A DNA stretch of 64,000 bases from an uncultured Thermotogae bacterium (GTDB taxonomy: Bacteria; Thermotogota; Thermotogae; Mesoaciditogales; Mesoaciditogaceae): positions 1 through 64,000 of the forward strand of contig CAJXLN010000005.1 of assembly GCA_913056255.1 (NCBI GenBank), read 5' to 3'. Below, one piece after another: positions 53,552 to 62,600 of this stretch. A program made the position numbers and the translations under genes. Numbering within the stretch: position 1 is the stretch's first letter; every line of letters begins with the position of its first letter. The notes beneath the pieces are model-generated. The model was not told the origin of the DNA and did no database searches. It was given only the letters and a program-made list of their open reading frames with translations.

Positions 53552-54022
53552 ATGAAAGATTACATTTATTCTCCGAATGAGTTGCTTGAGATGGCTCTGA
53601 AGATCGAAAAAGATGGAGTAACTTTTTACTCTTATTTATCGAAAAATTCCAAGGACTCTAAAAGGAAGGAGTTTTTTTCGTACCTTGCTTCTCAAGAAGA
53701 GCAGCATATTAAAGATTTTAAGGCTATTTCTTCGGGACTTATTGATGACGTAGAGCCGGAGTTCTGGGATGAAGCATCAAAATACATTCAGAGCTTGGTA
53801 GAGGGGAAAATATTTCCGAGTGCCGAAGATATGATAGAAAAATCAAAGGGAATGAATGTCGACCAAATATTGGATTCAGCAATCGGGGTAGAAAAAGAAA
53901 CCGTCATCTTCTATGAAGAGTTGTTCGATCTTGTTCGTGCAAAAAAATCCAAAGAAATTCTTTCAAAGATAATACGTGAAGAAGTAGGACACGTAAGAAA
54001 ACTTTCTATGTTGAAGGAATGA
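53552..54022 (+). CDS. Rubrerythrin-like di-iron protein lacking the rubredoxin domain
   Basis: 156 residues of ferritin-like four-helix bundle. Metal ligands are the Glu of KIEKDGVTFY, EEQHIKDF (ExxH), the Glu of GVEKETVIFYEEL and EEVGHVRKL (ExxH). The C-terminal rubredoxin module of classical rubrerythrin is missing. Start: ATG 53552 is eight bases after GGAGG, whereas ATG 53546 is only two bases away. It follows the flavoprotein gene after 13 bases and probably serves oxygen or peroxide detoxification. Confidence 0.85.
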   Translation: MKDYIYSPNELLEMALKIEKDGVTFYSYLSKNSKDSKRKEFFSYLASQEEQHIKDFKAISSGLIDDVEPEFWDEASKYIQSLVEGKIFPSAEDMIEKSKGMNVDQILDSAIGVEKETVIFYEELFDLVRAKKSKEILSKIIREEVGHVRKLSMLKE

Positions 54023-54037
54023 AGGGAGAGGATTCAC

Positions 54038-55420
54038 ATGTTAAAGAAATTTTCTTTAATTCTGTTAATTTTAGTCATTTCCACCTTAGCATTAGCACAA
54101 GGGGTCATGAATTTTGCACCCAAAAGCGCTAATGTCGTAGCCGTCTTCGAAAACAACAGTCAAAATTACAGTGCTTTGAAAAAGGCACCGTTATTTTCTT
54201 TCCTGTTAGACGATCTTGGAATAGAGAGTCTGATTAAATCCTCAGTCAGTCAAACTGCACTTTCTATTAACACTAAAACCTCCCAAATATGGAATGCAAT
54301 TCAAAATGATTTCGTCATATTTGGAAAGAGAGATATGAATTCAAAATCTGAATTTAGCGTTGCTGCAGTATTCAAAAGCAATTCAAACATGGTTATGAAT
54401 TTGCTTTCTTCATTCATTGGAGGGAATCTTGGAACTCAAAAAATCAACGACGTTACTTTCAAAACATTTGAAGCGAACGGCCTGACCATTTACGCTCTGG
54501 ATCACGATGAATACGTCTTGTTATCGAATTCTCCAAACTTGATAATCGATTCTGTGAATTCTTATGATGGGAAAAGCCCATCTTTCAAAGCATTTGGAAA
54601 TGTTCCAAGTGATTCCTGGTTCTCGATTTACTTCAAAGATGAATTTTCAAAAGACTCCACGAGCGATGCAATACCAAAAGACACGGTCGCCTACGGGGAA
54701 GTAAAGGGAAATTCTTTATCCATAACGGGAGTGTCTGAATTTGAATACAAGAACAAAACTCTCAAGTCGAAGATACTTTCTTTCAAATCAAATGCGAAAT
54801 CGCTTGAAACGACTCCCGCAACAGGAGATTTTTGGGTTGCTGCGGATGTTGCCGATCCAGTTGAGCTTTACAAATTGGTGAAAAATTACGCAAAAGGTTG
54901 GAAAACCGATAAATTACCTGTATTGAATGAGAAAGAGGTACTTGACTTGGTTGGCCATATGAACGGCAAAGTTTTCATGTACGCGAATGCAGGTTCGAGC
55001 AAAGAAGATTACGTTGCATCTGTCTACCTTTCTAAAGACATATCAAAGTACATACCAAATATTTCAAAAACAGCATCTGCCACTTTCAAATGGCAAGGTC
55101 ATACAGTACTTCGTAACGATACCGTTGAGGGAACAAGGACAACATCTGACTACACTATCTTTTATCACGATAAAGTTATTTTTTCCAATATGGCGCCTGA
55201 GGATGTTTCGAAGTATCTAAAAGTTCCAACCAAGGCGGAAGATGTGGGAAATTACTCGAGTTTCTCAAATCAGGTTTGGAACAACGCCTTCGTGATCGGA
55301 TATGTGGACATCGGAAATATAATAGAAAACGCACTTCAATACACTCTCAAATCAGGCGCGATTTTCCAGGCAAAAACTGATAGCAACGCTGATTTTGTGT
55401 GGCAGTTAATATTAAGGTGA
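54038..55420 (+). CDS. Secreted protein of unknown function (DUF3352-like pattern)
   Basis: 460 residues with a clear signal peptide (MLKKFSLILLILVISTLALAQ) and no further membrane segment. It begins mature sequence with FAPKSANVVAVFENNSQNYSALKKAPLF and contains SDSWFSIYFKDEF, an arrangement like DUF3352 proteins. Rich in Ser, Lys and Asn with alternating beta-type segments; likely periplasmic or toga-associated. No enzyme motif seen. It lies 15 bases after the ferritin-like gene. Confidence 0.6.
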   Translation: MLKKFSLILLILVISTLALAQGVMNFAPKSANVVAVFENNSQNYSALKKAPLFSFLLDDLGIESLIKSSVSQTALSINTKTSQIWNAIQNDFVIFGKRDMNSKSEFSVAAVFKSNSNMVMNLLSSFIGGNLGTQKINDVTFKTFEANGLTIYALDHDEYVLLSNSPNLIIDSVNSYDGKSPSFKAFGNVPSDSWFSIYFKDEFSKDSTSDAIPKDTVAYGEVKGNSLSITGVSEFEYKNKTLKSKILSFKSNAKSLETTPATGDFWVAADVADPVELYKLVKNYAKGWKTDKLPVLNEKEVLDLVGHMNGKVFMYANAGSSKEDYVASVYLSKDISKYIPNISKTASATFKWQGHTVLRNDTVEGTRTTSDYTIFYHDKVIFSNMAPEDVSKYLKVPTKAEDVGNYSSFSNQVWNNAFVIGYVDIGNIIENALQYTLKSGAIFQAKTDSNADFVWQLILR

Positions 55421-55427
55421 TTTGCTG

Positions 55428-56576
55428 ATGCGCAAACTTTCCAAGGCTGTTGAATCTGTAGAATCATCTGTAACTTTGAGGATAAACTCAAAGGCTCAAG
55501 CTCTGAAAAAATCCGGAAAGGACATTGTGATTTTTACGGCAGGGGAGCCCGATTTTGCAACACCCGATGAGGTAAAAAATGCCGCTGTAGATGCGATAAA
55601 TGCGAATTTTACCAAATACACAAAATCAAGTGGCATCGTTGAATTGCGAGAGAGAATATGTAGAAAGTTAAAAGATGACAACGGCCTCGAATATTCTCCT
55701 GATGAGATCGTTGTTTCTAACGGTGGTAAACAGGCGCTTTTTAACATATTTGGAGCGATTTTAAATCCAGATGATGAGGTGATGATCTTCACGCCTGCGT
55801 GGGTAAGTTATGCCCCTCAAATAATAATGTGGAAAGCCAAAGCAGTAGAAGTTTCAACCTCGTCCGAAGAAGGATATTTGCCAAAACGCGAATCACTTGA
55901 ATCCAATCTAACAGATCGAACAAAGGCCATACTTTTGAATTCTCCAAACAATCCAACTGGTGCCGTATACGATAGAAAAACTCTGAAAATGATAGCTGAT
56001 TTCGCAACGGAGCACGATCTTTACGTGGTTGCAGATGAAGTCTATGAAAAGATGGTCTACGATCTTGAACACATATCCATCGCTTCCATAAATGGAATGC
56101 GCAATCGCACTTTGATCGTTAACGGTTTTTCAAAAAGCCACGCCATGACAGGTTGGCGTGTGGGATACTCGGTTGCCCCTTTAGAAATCTCAAAAGAGAT
56201 CGCCAAGATCCAATCTCACACAACATCGAACATAAACTCCATTGCTCAGATGGCAGCCCTTAAAGCTTTAGATGTCGACACCTCGTATATGATGATAGAA
56301 TATCGAAAAAGAAGGGATTTGATCGTTGATCTACTCGATAGAGCGAATTTCAAGTTTTCAAAACCTGCCGGGGCTTTCTACACTATGATCGACGTAAGAG
56401 ATTTTTTGCACGGCAAGACAACCGAAGAGCTTTGCATGGATCTTATGGAAAACGCTGGCGTTGCGGTAATACCAGGTGATGGATTTGGAGCACCAGGATT
56501 TGTCAGAATATCCTTTGCGACATCTCAAGAACAAATAAAAAAAGGGATTGAAAGATTGACGAACTACTTGAATTGA
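55428..56576 (+). CDS. Class I aminotransferase (aspartate aminotransferase type)
   Basis: 382 residues of fold-type I, group I-gamma-like. Motifs: FTAGEPDFATPDEV, NGGKQALFNIF, LNSPNNPTGAVYDR, VADEVYEKMVYD and NGFSKSHAMTGWRVGY with the PLP lysine in FSKSHAMTG. Likely transfers amino groups between aspartate and 2-oxoglutarate, but related enzymes accept other amino acids. ATG 55428 follows AAGGTGA; the in-frame TTG 55422 is too close to that site. Confidence 0.9.
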   Translation: MRKLSKAVESVESSVTLRINSKAQALKKSGKDIVIFTAGEPDFATPDEVKNAAVDAINANFTKYTKSSGIVELRERICRKLKDDNGLEYSPDEIVVSNGGKQALFNIFGAILNPDDEVMIFTPAWVSYAPQIIMWKAKAVEVSTSSEEGYLPKRESLESNLTDRTKAILLNSPNNPTGAVYDRKTLKMIADFATEHDLYVVADEVYEKMVYDLEHISIASINGMRNRTLIVNGFSKSHAMTGWRVGYSVAPLEISKEIAKIQSHTTSNINSIAQMAALKALDVDTSYMMIEYRKRRDLIVDLLDRANFKFSKPAGAFYTMIDVRDFLHGKTTEELCMDLMENAGVAVIPGDGFGAPGFVRISFATSQEQIKKGIERLTNYLN

Positions 56577-56605
56577 CATAAAGAGTAGTGATATACGATT
56601 CAAGA

Positions 56606-56634
56606 AAGTGGGATCTTTTTCAAAGATCCCACTT
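56606..56634 (+). terminator. Intrinsic terminator after the aminotransferase
   Basis: AAGTGGGATCTTT (56606-56618), loop TTC, AAAGATCCCACTT (56622-56634): a perfect 13-bp stem. The downstream sequence is only moderately T-rich on the plus strand. Confidence 0.7.
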
Positions 56635-56639
56635 CTAAA

Positions 56640-56888
56640 ATTTCACCGTATCCATCTTCTTTAGATGAATTCATTTATTAGAAATTCAAATGAGAAGTGT
56701 TGTCGCCATGAATTGACCATCTATTTCAAGAATAACAAAATACATTTTTGGAAAATTCTTTAAGAGTGTTTAATGATTCTATTTTAGTTGAAGGTGAATT
56801 CATCCTGTTCGGAGATGAAATTCAATTCCAATTCATGATATAATTCACAGGCCTTTTCACAGACAAATTCTATTGAAAGGAATAAGAT
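56640..56888 (+). other. Non-coding stretch before the WecA/TagO-type gene
   Basis: A/T-rich sequence without a convincing gene. GATGAATTCAT (56664-56674) and GTGAATTCATCC (56801-56812) are repeated palindromic words. TATAAT at 56839-56844 is a probable -10 box for the next gene (no good -35). GAAAGGAAT is its ribosome site. Confidence 0.5.
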
Positions 56889-57914
56889 TTGGACAAATTC
56901 ATTGTGGCCATTGTAGCGTTTCTTACAACTTTGACAACGACTCCTGTTGCGATTTTTTTTGCAAAATCAAAGGGATGGGTGGACCTTCCAAATGAGAGGA
57001 AGGTCCATAAGGTTCCAATGCCAAGAGTGGGTGGCTTGGGAATATTTGCCGGCATAGTTGTGGGAGTCGTATCGACTGGATTTTTGAAAGATCAAATGTG
57101 GCCTTTTTTACTTCTTATACCTTTCACACTGATCTCAATGATGGGTTTTGTAGATGATGTAAAAGGGCTATCTTTCAAAATAAAATTCGCAATTCAAATA
57201 TTGGCTTCAATTCTCGCTGTGCTTCTCATTGGAGCAAATGTACCGTACATTACCAACCCCTTTAGTCACTCCAGAATAGCTTTCGGGATCTTCGGGCCTG
57301 TGATCGCGGTTATCTGGATGGTTGGAATAACAAATGCCATAAATCTTTCAGACGGACTTGACGGTCTTGCAGCTGGAATAAGCGCGATAGCAGCATTGGC
57401 ATTGGCGTTTACTTCAGCAAGAGTGGATATCACAACGGCTCTCATCGCCGTGAGCGTTTTTGCGTCGGCTGTTGCCTTTCTAAGATACAATTTTCATCCA
57501 GCTAAAACATTCATGGGAGACACGGGAAGTCAATTACTTGGATTTGCCCTCGCTGTGATCTCCATAAAGGGATCCTCACTTTCGGCTTCTACCCTTTCAC
57601 TGGCTGTTCCAATACTTGTCCTGGGAATTCCAATTTTAGACACCACGTATGCATTTATTCGAAGAATGGTCAAAGGAGGAAATCCTTTTTTGCCAGACAA
57701 AATGCACATTCATCATCAACTTCTGAGTATAGGATTCTCTCATGTTGGTGCAGTGGTTTTTATATACGCAATTAGTTTTGCACTTGCCATGATCGCAATG
57801 GCCTTCAGAGGCCAACATGAATTGACATTTTTTGCTTTTTATGCGGTTATAGCGATTGCTCTTTTCGCTTTCTTAAAAGTTATGCGTGATAAAAATAAAA
57901 AAAGGGGTGAATAG
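56889..57914 (+). CDS. WecA/TagO-type undecaprenyl-phosphate sugar-phosphate transferase
   Basis: Integral membrane enzyme of about 341 residues with some ten segments. Catalytic motifs: DLPNERKVHKVPMPRVGGLGI, GFVDDVKGLSFK (DDxxD-like), NLSDGLDGLAAG, MGDTGSQLLG and the C-terminal HIHHQLLSIGFSH. The HIHH loop is the WecA/TagO type (UDP-GlcNAc as donor) rather than MraY. It would start a lipid-linked glycopolymer, which may be transferred by LCP-type proteins such as the one at 24217. TTG start. The kinase gene follows after one base. Confidence 0.85.
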   Translation: MDKFIVAIVAFLTTLTTTPVAIFFAKSKGWVDLPNERKVHKVPMPRVGGLGIFAGIVVGVVSTGFLKDQMWPFLLLIPFTLISMMGFVDDVKGLSFKIKFAIQILASILAVLLIGANVPYITNPFSHSRIAFGIFGPVIAVIWMVGITNAINLSDGLDGLAAGISAIAALALAFTSARVDITTALIAVSVFASAVAFLRYNFHPAKTFMGDTGSQLLGFALAVISIKGSSLSASTLSLAVPILVLGIPILDTTYAFIRRMVKGGNPFLPDKMHIHHQLLSIGFSHVGAVVFIYAISFALAMIAMAFRGQHELTFFAFYAVIAIALFAFLKVMRDKNKKRGE

Positions 57915-57915
57915 C

Positions 57916-59574
57916 GTGCCTGATATCTTGAAAATCAAATTGCTCAAAACCGGTAAAATACTTGAATATCCAGAAGGGATCACTCTTGAAGCGATTGCAA
58001 AAGAACATCAGAAATTGTACGATTCTGAAATCGTTGCCGTTCGAGTTAACAACGACATCAAAGAGCTTTTCAAAACTTTGGACAAGGATTCCGAGATCGA
58101 TTTTATCGATCTCACGGACGAAGACGGTGTGAAAATCTATCAAAGAGGTTTGACGTTTTTAACGTATGTCGCATCATTGGAGGTTTTTCCTGACAAAGTC
58201 TTAAAAGTGCGTCATTCACTTGGAAAGGGACTTTACTGCGAATTCGACGGTTGGACACCTTCAAAAGAAGACATTGATAAGATAAAAGAAAAAATGCGCG
58301 ACCTTGTTGAAGAAGACATACCGTTCGTCAAGAAAGAACTTTACAAGTTCGATGCGCTTGAACTTTTCAAAAAGCATGGTATGTACGATAAGATAGAGCT
58401 TTTGAAATATCGAACGAAATCAACGATAAATGTTTATTGGTGCGGTAAGTACTTCAATTATTATTACGGATATATGGTTCCATCCACTTCGTACATAAAA
58501 CTTTTCGATCTGATCAAAGTCAACAACGGCTTCGTCTTAGTGCATCCTGACATAACCTCTCCAAATGCTTTACCTGCATACGTACCTCAGCCTAAAATGT
58601 CAAAGGCCTATGAAGATCGCGAACGATGGGCAAAGATCGTTGATATGGAAAATGTTGGAGATCTGAACAAGCTCGTTTCAAGTGGCAGAGCAAGGGAATT
58701 GATCATGATGTGTGAATTACTTCATGAAAAAGAAATTTCACGCATTGCTGACGATATAACGTCGCGTGATAATGTAAAATTAGTACTCATATCCGGACCA
58801 TCATCGTCAGGAAAAACCACTTTCTCAAAAAGGCTTGCACTTCAATTAAGAGTAAATGGATTTAAACCGTACCCAATGTCACTTGACGATTACTTCGTTG
58901 AAAGAGACAAAACGCCTGTAGGCCCAGATGGAAAACCCGATTTCGAGTCTTTAAAAGCTCTTGATCTGGAATTGTTTAACCACGTTTTGAATTCTGTATT
59001 TGAAGGCAAAGAGGTTGAAATTCCCAAGTTCAACTTCAAAACCGGAAAGCGTGAATACAAGGGAAATGTGATAAAGCCAACTGATAGAACGATACTGATC
59101 GTTGAGGGAATTCATGGGCTTAATCCAGAACTTACAAACGAAGACGATTCTTTGAAATACCGCATATACGTGAGTGCTCTCACACAGATGGATTTGGACA
59201 ACGATAACAGAATACCAACAACCGATGTAAGAATAGTTAGGCGTATGGTTAGAGATTACAAATTTCGTGGGCACAGCGCTTTGAAAACCTTGCAAATGTG
59301 GCCATCTGTTAGGTTGGGAGAAGAACGAAACATATTTCCTTATCAAGAAAATGCAAACGTAATGTTCAACTCTGCACTTCCTTACGAACTCGCCATTTTG
59401 AAAAACTTCGTTACCCCCTTACTTCTTCAAGTGGATAATTCCACTTCTGTGTACAGTCAAGCTCGAAGACTCATAAGATTCCTCGATTACTTTTTACCAA
59501 TTGTTGATTTCGATGTTATTCCATCAACATCTATAATTAGAGAATTCATTGGAGGAAGTTATTTCCATTACTGA
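57916..59574 (+). CDS. TGS/ThrRS-like fused uridine kinase-family protein
   Basis: 552 residues. The first part (about 1-65) is a TGS domain; the next (about 66-200; VLKVRHSLGKGLYCEFDG) resembles the second additional domain of threonyl-tRNA synthetase. The C-terminal half is a phosphoribulokinase/uridine kinase domain with P-loop ISGPSSSGKTTFSKRL, SLDDYFVERDKTP and VEGIHGLNP. Thermotoga species have the same fusion. Nucleoside phosphorylation is likely, but the role of the synthetase-like part is unknown. GTG 57916 follows GGGGTG by seven bases; the earlier in-frame GTG 57886 lies inside the preceding gene. Confidence 0.82.
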   Translation: MPDILKIKLLKTGKILEYPEGITLEAIAKEHQKLYDSEIVAVRVNNDIKELFKTLDKDSEIDFIDLTDEDGVKIYQRGLTFLTYVASLEVFPDKVLKVRHSLGKGLYCEFDGWTPSKEDIDKIKEKMRDLVEEDIPFVKKELYKFDALELFKKHGMYDKIELLKYRTKSTINVYWCGKYFNYYYGYMVPSTSYIKLFDLIKVNNGFVLVHPDITSPNALPAYVPQPKMSKAYEDRERWAKIVDMENVGDLNKLVSSGRARELIMMCELLHEKEISRIADDITSRDNVKLVLISGPSSSGKTTFSKRLALQLRVNGFKPYPMSLDDYFVERDKTPVGPDGKPDFESLKALDLELFNHVLNSVFEGKEVEIPKFNFKTGKREYKGNVIKPTDRTILIVEGIHGLNPELTNEDDSLKYRIYVSALTQMDLDNDNRIPTTDVRIVRRMVRDYKFRGHSALKTLQMWPSVRLGEERNIFPYQENANVMFNSALPYELAILKNFVTPLLLQVDNSTSVYSQARRLIRFLDYFLPIVDFDVIPSTSIIREFIGGSYFHY

Positions 59575-59590
59575 TCCACTTTTTTAAAAA

Positions 59591-59646
59591 TCGAAACGAT
59601 AACGCTACATATAGTATGATAATGAAATGTTATACTATATGTAGCG
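59591..59646 (+). promoter_or_regulatory. nrdJ promoter with NrdR-like palindromic operator
   Basis: CGCTACATATAGTAT (59603-59617) and ATACTATATGTAGCG (59632-59646) are perfect 15-base inverted arms 14 bases apart. Each half, TACATATAGTA and its complement, is itself nearly palindromic and resembles NrdR boxes (consensus built on ACTATAT). A -10 box TATGAT (59615-59620) with TCGAAA (59591-59596, 18-base spacer) lies across the first arm, so binding would block transcription. Centre-to-centre distance is 27 bases, shorter than the usual 31-32 of NrdR pairs, hence some doubt. The ATG of nrdJ is at 59673 behind AAGGAGG. Confidence 0.6.
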
Positions 59647-59672
59647 CTATGGCTTAAGGAGGTATTTTATAG

Positions 59673-62600
59673 ATGTTGTCTCAAGTAATAGAAAGATTTA
59701 TCGACACTGATCCAAGTCAAAACTCAATGAGAATACTAAAAGAGAGGTATCTTTGGAAGAACCAAGATGGTGAGTTCGCGGAAACAAACTGGGACGACGT
59801 GTCAAGAAGAGTGGCACGAGTCATCGCAACAGCGGAACTAATGAACCCAAAAATGAAAGAAAAATCGAACGAAGAGAGACTTGAAGATGTAAAGAAATGG
59901 GAAAGAAAGTTTTTCGAAATTCTAAAAGCACGACTCTTCATTCCGAATAGTCCCACACTTTTCAATGCCGGCAGTGGAATAAGCATCGAGCTTTTGCAGA
60001 AAAATCTAAACGAAATGACCCTTAAAGATTACGAAGCGATTTACTCCGGTAGAAATTACCTTCACATGTTGAGTGCCTGTTTTGTCGTACCAGTTGAAGA
60101 TAGCATTGATGGGATATTCAACGCGGTTAAAAATTACGCGCTTATTACCAAATCTGGAGGTGGCGTTGGATCCAATTTCTCAAATTTGAGACCAAAAGGC
60201 GCATTTGTTGCTGGAACTTCTGGACGTTCATCCGGACCCGTGAGTTTTATGCACGTTTTTAACTCTGCCATAAGTGTTGTGGAACAAGGGTATAAGCGCC
60301 GTGGAGCGCTTATGGGAATACTCGATATTACACATCCCGACATAGAAGATTTCATAAAAGCAAAAAAACACAACACGGGTGATTCTGTTCTTAATTTTTT
60401 CAACATGTCCGTTGCGATAAAGAACAAAGTGGATATTTTAAAAGCTTATGAAGAAGATGGAGAAATCGAGCTTTCTCATCCTAAAGAAAGTAAAAAGAAA
60501 TTCGTCAAGATCAGAGAACTTCTTGGGAAAATAGCAGAAAATGCTTGGAAAACAGGTGATCCTGGATTAGTCATTCTTGATGAGATGAACAAATACAACG
60601 CCCTTTATCCCATAAGAGTGATAGAATCCACCAATCCTTGCGTTACAGGCGATACCTTCGTTCAAACCTCAGAAGGCCCAAAACAAGTTTCGGATCTGAT
60701 AGGGAAAAAGGTGAATCTCGTCGTAAACGGATCCGAATACGAGATGATATCTGAAGGTTTTTTCAGTACTGGAAGGAAAGATGTGCTTAACCTCAAAACA
60801 CAAGAAGGATATTCACTGAAACTCACGAAAAACCATCTTGTATCCAAAGTCAAGGCGCAAACGAAATATTCGCTTGAGACGGAATGGATCAGTGTCGAAG
60901 ATATCAAAGCGGGAGACAAGATAATCGTTAACAACCATAGGGGAGCGAAAGGTTGGTCTGGGAAATACGGTGAAAAAGAAGGGTACATGATTGGAATTCT
61001 CATTGGAGACGGAAGCTTCTCTCCCAAAAATTCCATTCTAAATGTCTTGGCTTCGAAAAAGGATGAAGTAGCAGAATACGCAATGGACGTGCCATACGGA
61101 TCTGATTTCAAAGATTGGAGATCCGTAAAAAGTTCAGCCGCTCGCAGTCTGATCACAGAGCGCGTGAAAAAGCTTGCCAACGAAATGGGCATAGTCAGAG
61201 GACGAAAAACTATAACAGACGATGTTGAAAAAACGTCTTTCGATTTTTATAAAGGATTCCTCAGAGCTCTTTTCGACTTGTACGGAACTGTCCAGGTAAA
61301 CGCGGGAAATGATGTATCCGTAAGACTCGTACAAAGTAACATCGAGCTTCTTGAAAGAGTCCAGAGAATGCTTTTGAGGATGGGAATATTCAGCAAAATT
61401 CACAGAAATGGAAAAAGTACTGAACGAAGTTTCCTACCAGACGACACGGATAAAACGAAATACCATGCGATCAAATCTCAGCACGAATTGATCATTTCAA
61501 AGGACAATCTGATCGTTTTCAACGAGCTAATAGGATTTGAAGACACGACCAAACAGGGGAAACTCGATGAAATATTGGCGGACTACGCCCAAAAGATGAA
61601 CAGAGAAAGCTTCGTGGCCACGGTGGATTCGGTAGAGGAAATCGGAATACGGGATGTTTATGACGTTTCTGTCGAAAAGGTTCACGCCTTCGATGCCAAC
61701 GGACTCATGGCTCACAACTGCGGTGAAATCGGGCTTCCTCCTTTTGAAGCTTGCAATCTTGGTTCCATCGATGTGGCGAAATTTTATAACGATGGAGAAT
61801 TCGATCATGAAGGATTCAAAGAGTTAGGAAAAATAGCCACGAGATTTTTGGACGATGTTATCGATGTGAATGTTTTCCCATTACCGGAAATAGACGAAGC
61901 GGTGAGAAATTCAAGACGTCTTGGCCTTGGCATCATGGGTTTTGCCGATCTTCTGTACATGATGGAGATCCCATACGATTCCGAAGAAGGTAGAAAGTTC
62001 GCATCTAATCTCATGGCAGAATTGGCACTTGAAGCGCATCAAACGTCGTATGAATTGGGTCTCGAGAAAGGCAATTTCCCTCTTTACGATCAGAGCCGTT
62101 ATGCGACAGAACGCGGTTTCATTCCTTTCGCGATGGGATCCTCCGACTTTGATGAAGAAATAAGGACAAGATTTGACGAGATCTCAAAAGCCCACAGAAA
62201 CGTAGCCGTTCTCACAGTTGCTCCAACTGGTTCGATATCCAACATCGCCGATACCTCTTCTGGACTTGAGCCCAACTTTTTGCTCGCATATACTCGATAT
62301 ATGAACGGTTCTGATGGCTCAAAGAAAGCCCTCATTTACGTGAATCGTGTTTTTATGAATCGTCTTGAAAACACGCTAAAGGAAGAAGACATAGAAGGCA
62401 TAAAGGAGAGAATTCTAAAAGATGGAACTCTCAGAAATATAGAAAATATTCCACCGGAGATCAAGAGAATATTCGTTGTAAGTCATGATATATCACCGGA
62501 TGATCATTTGCTCATGCAGGAAGCATTTCAGAAATACGTGGACAACAACATATCCAAAACCATCAATTTGCCGAATTCCGCAACTGTTGAAGACGTGTTA

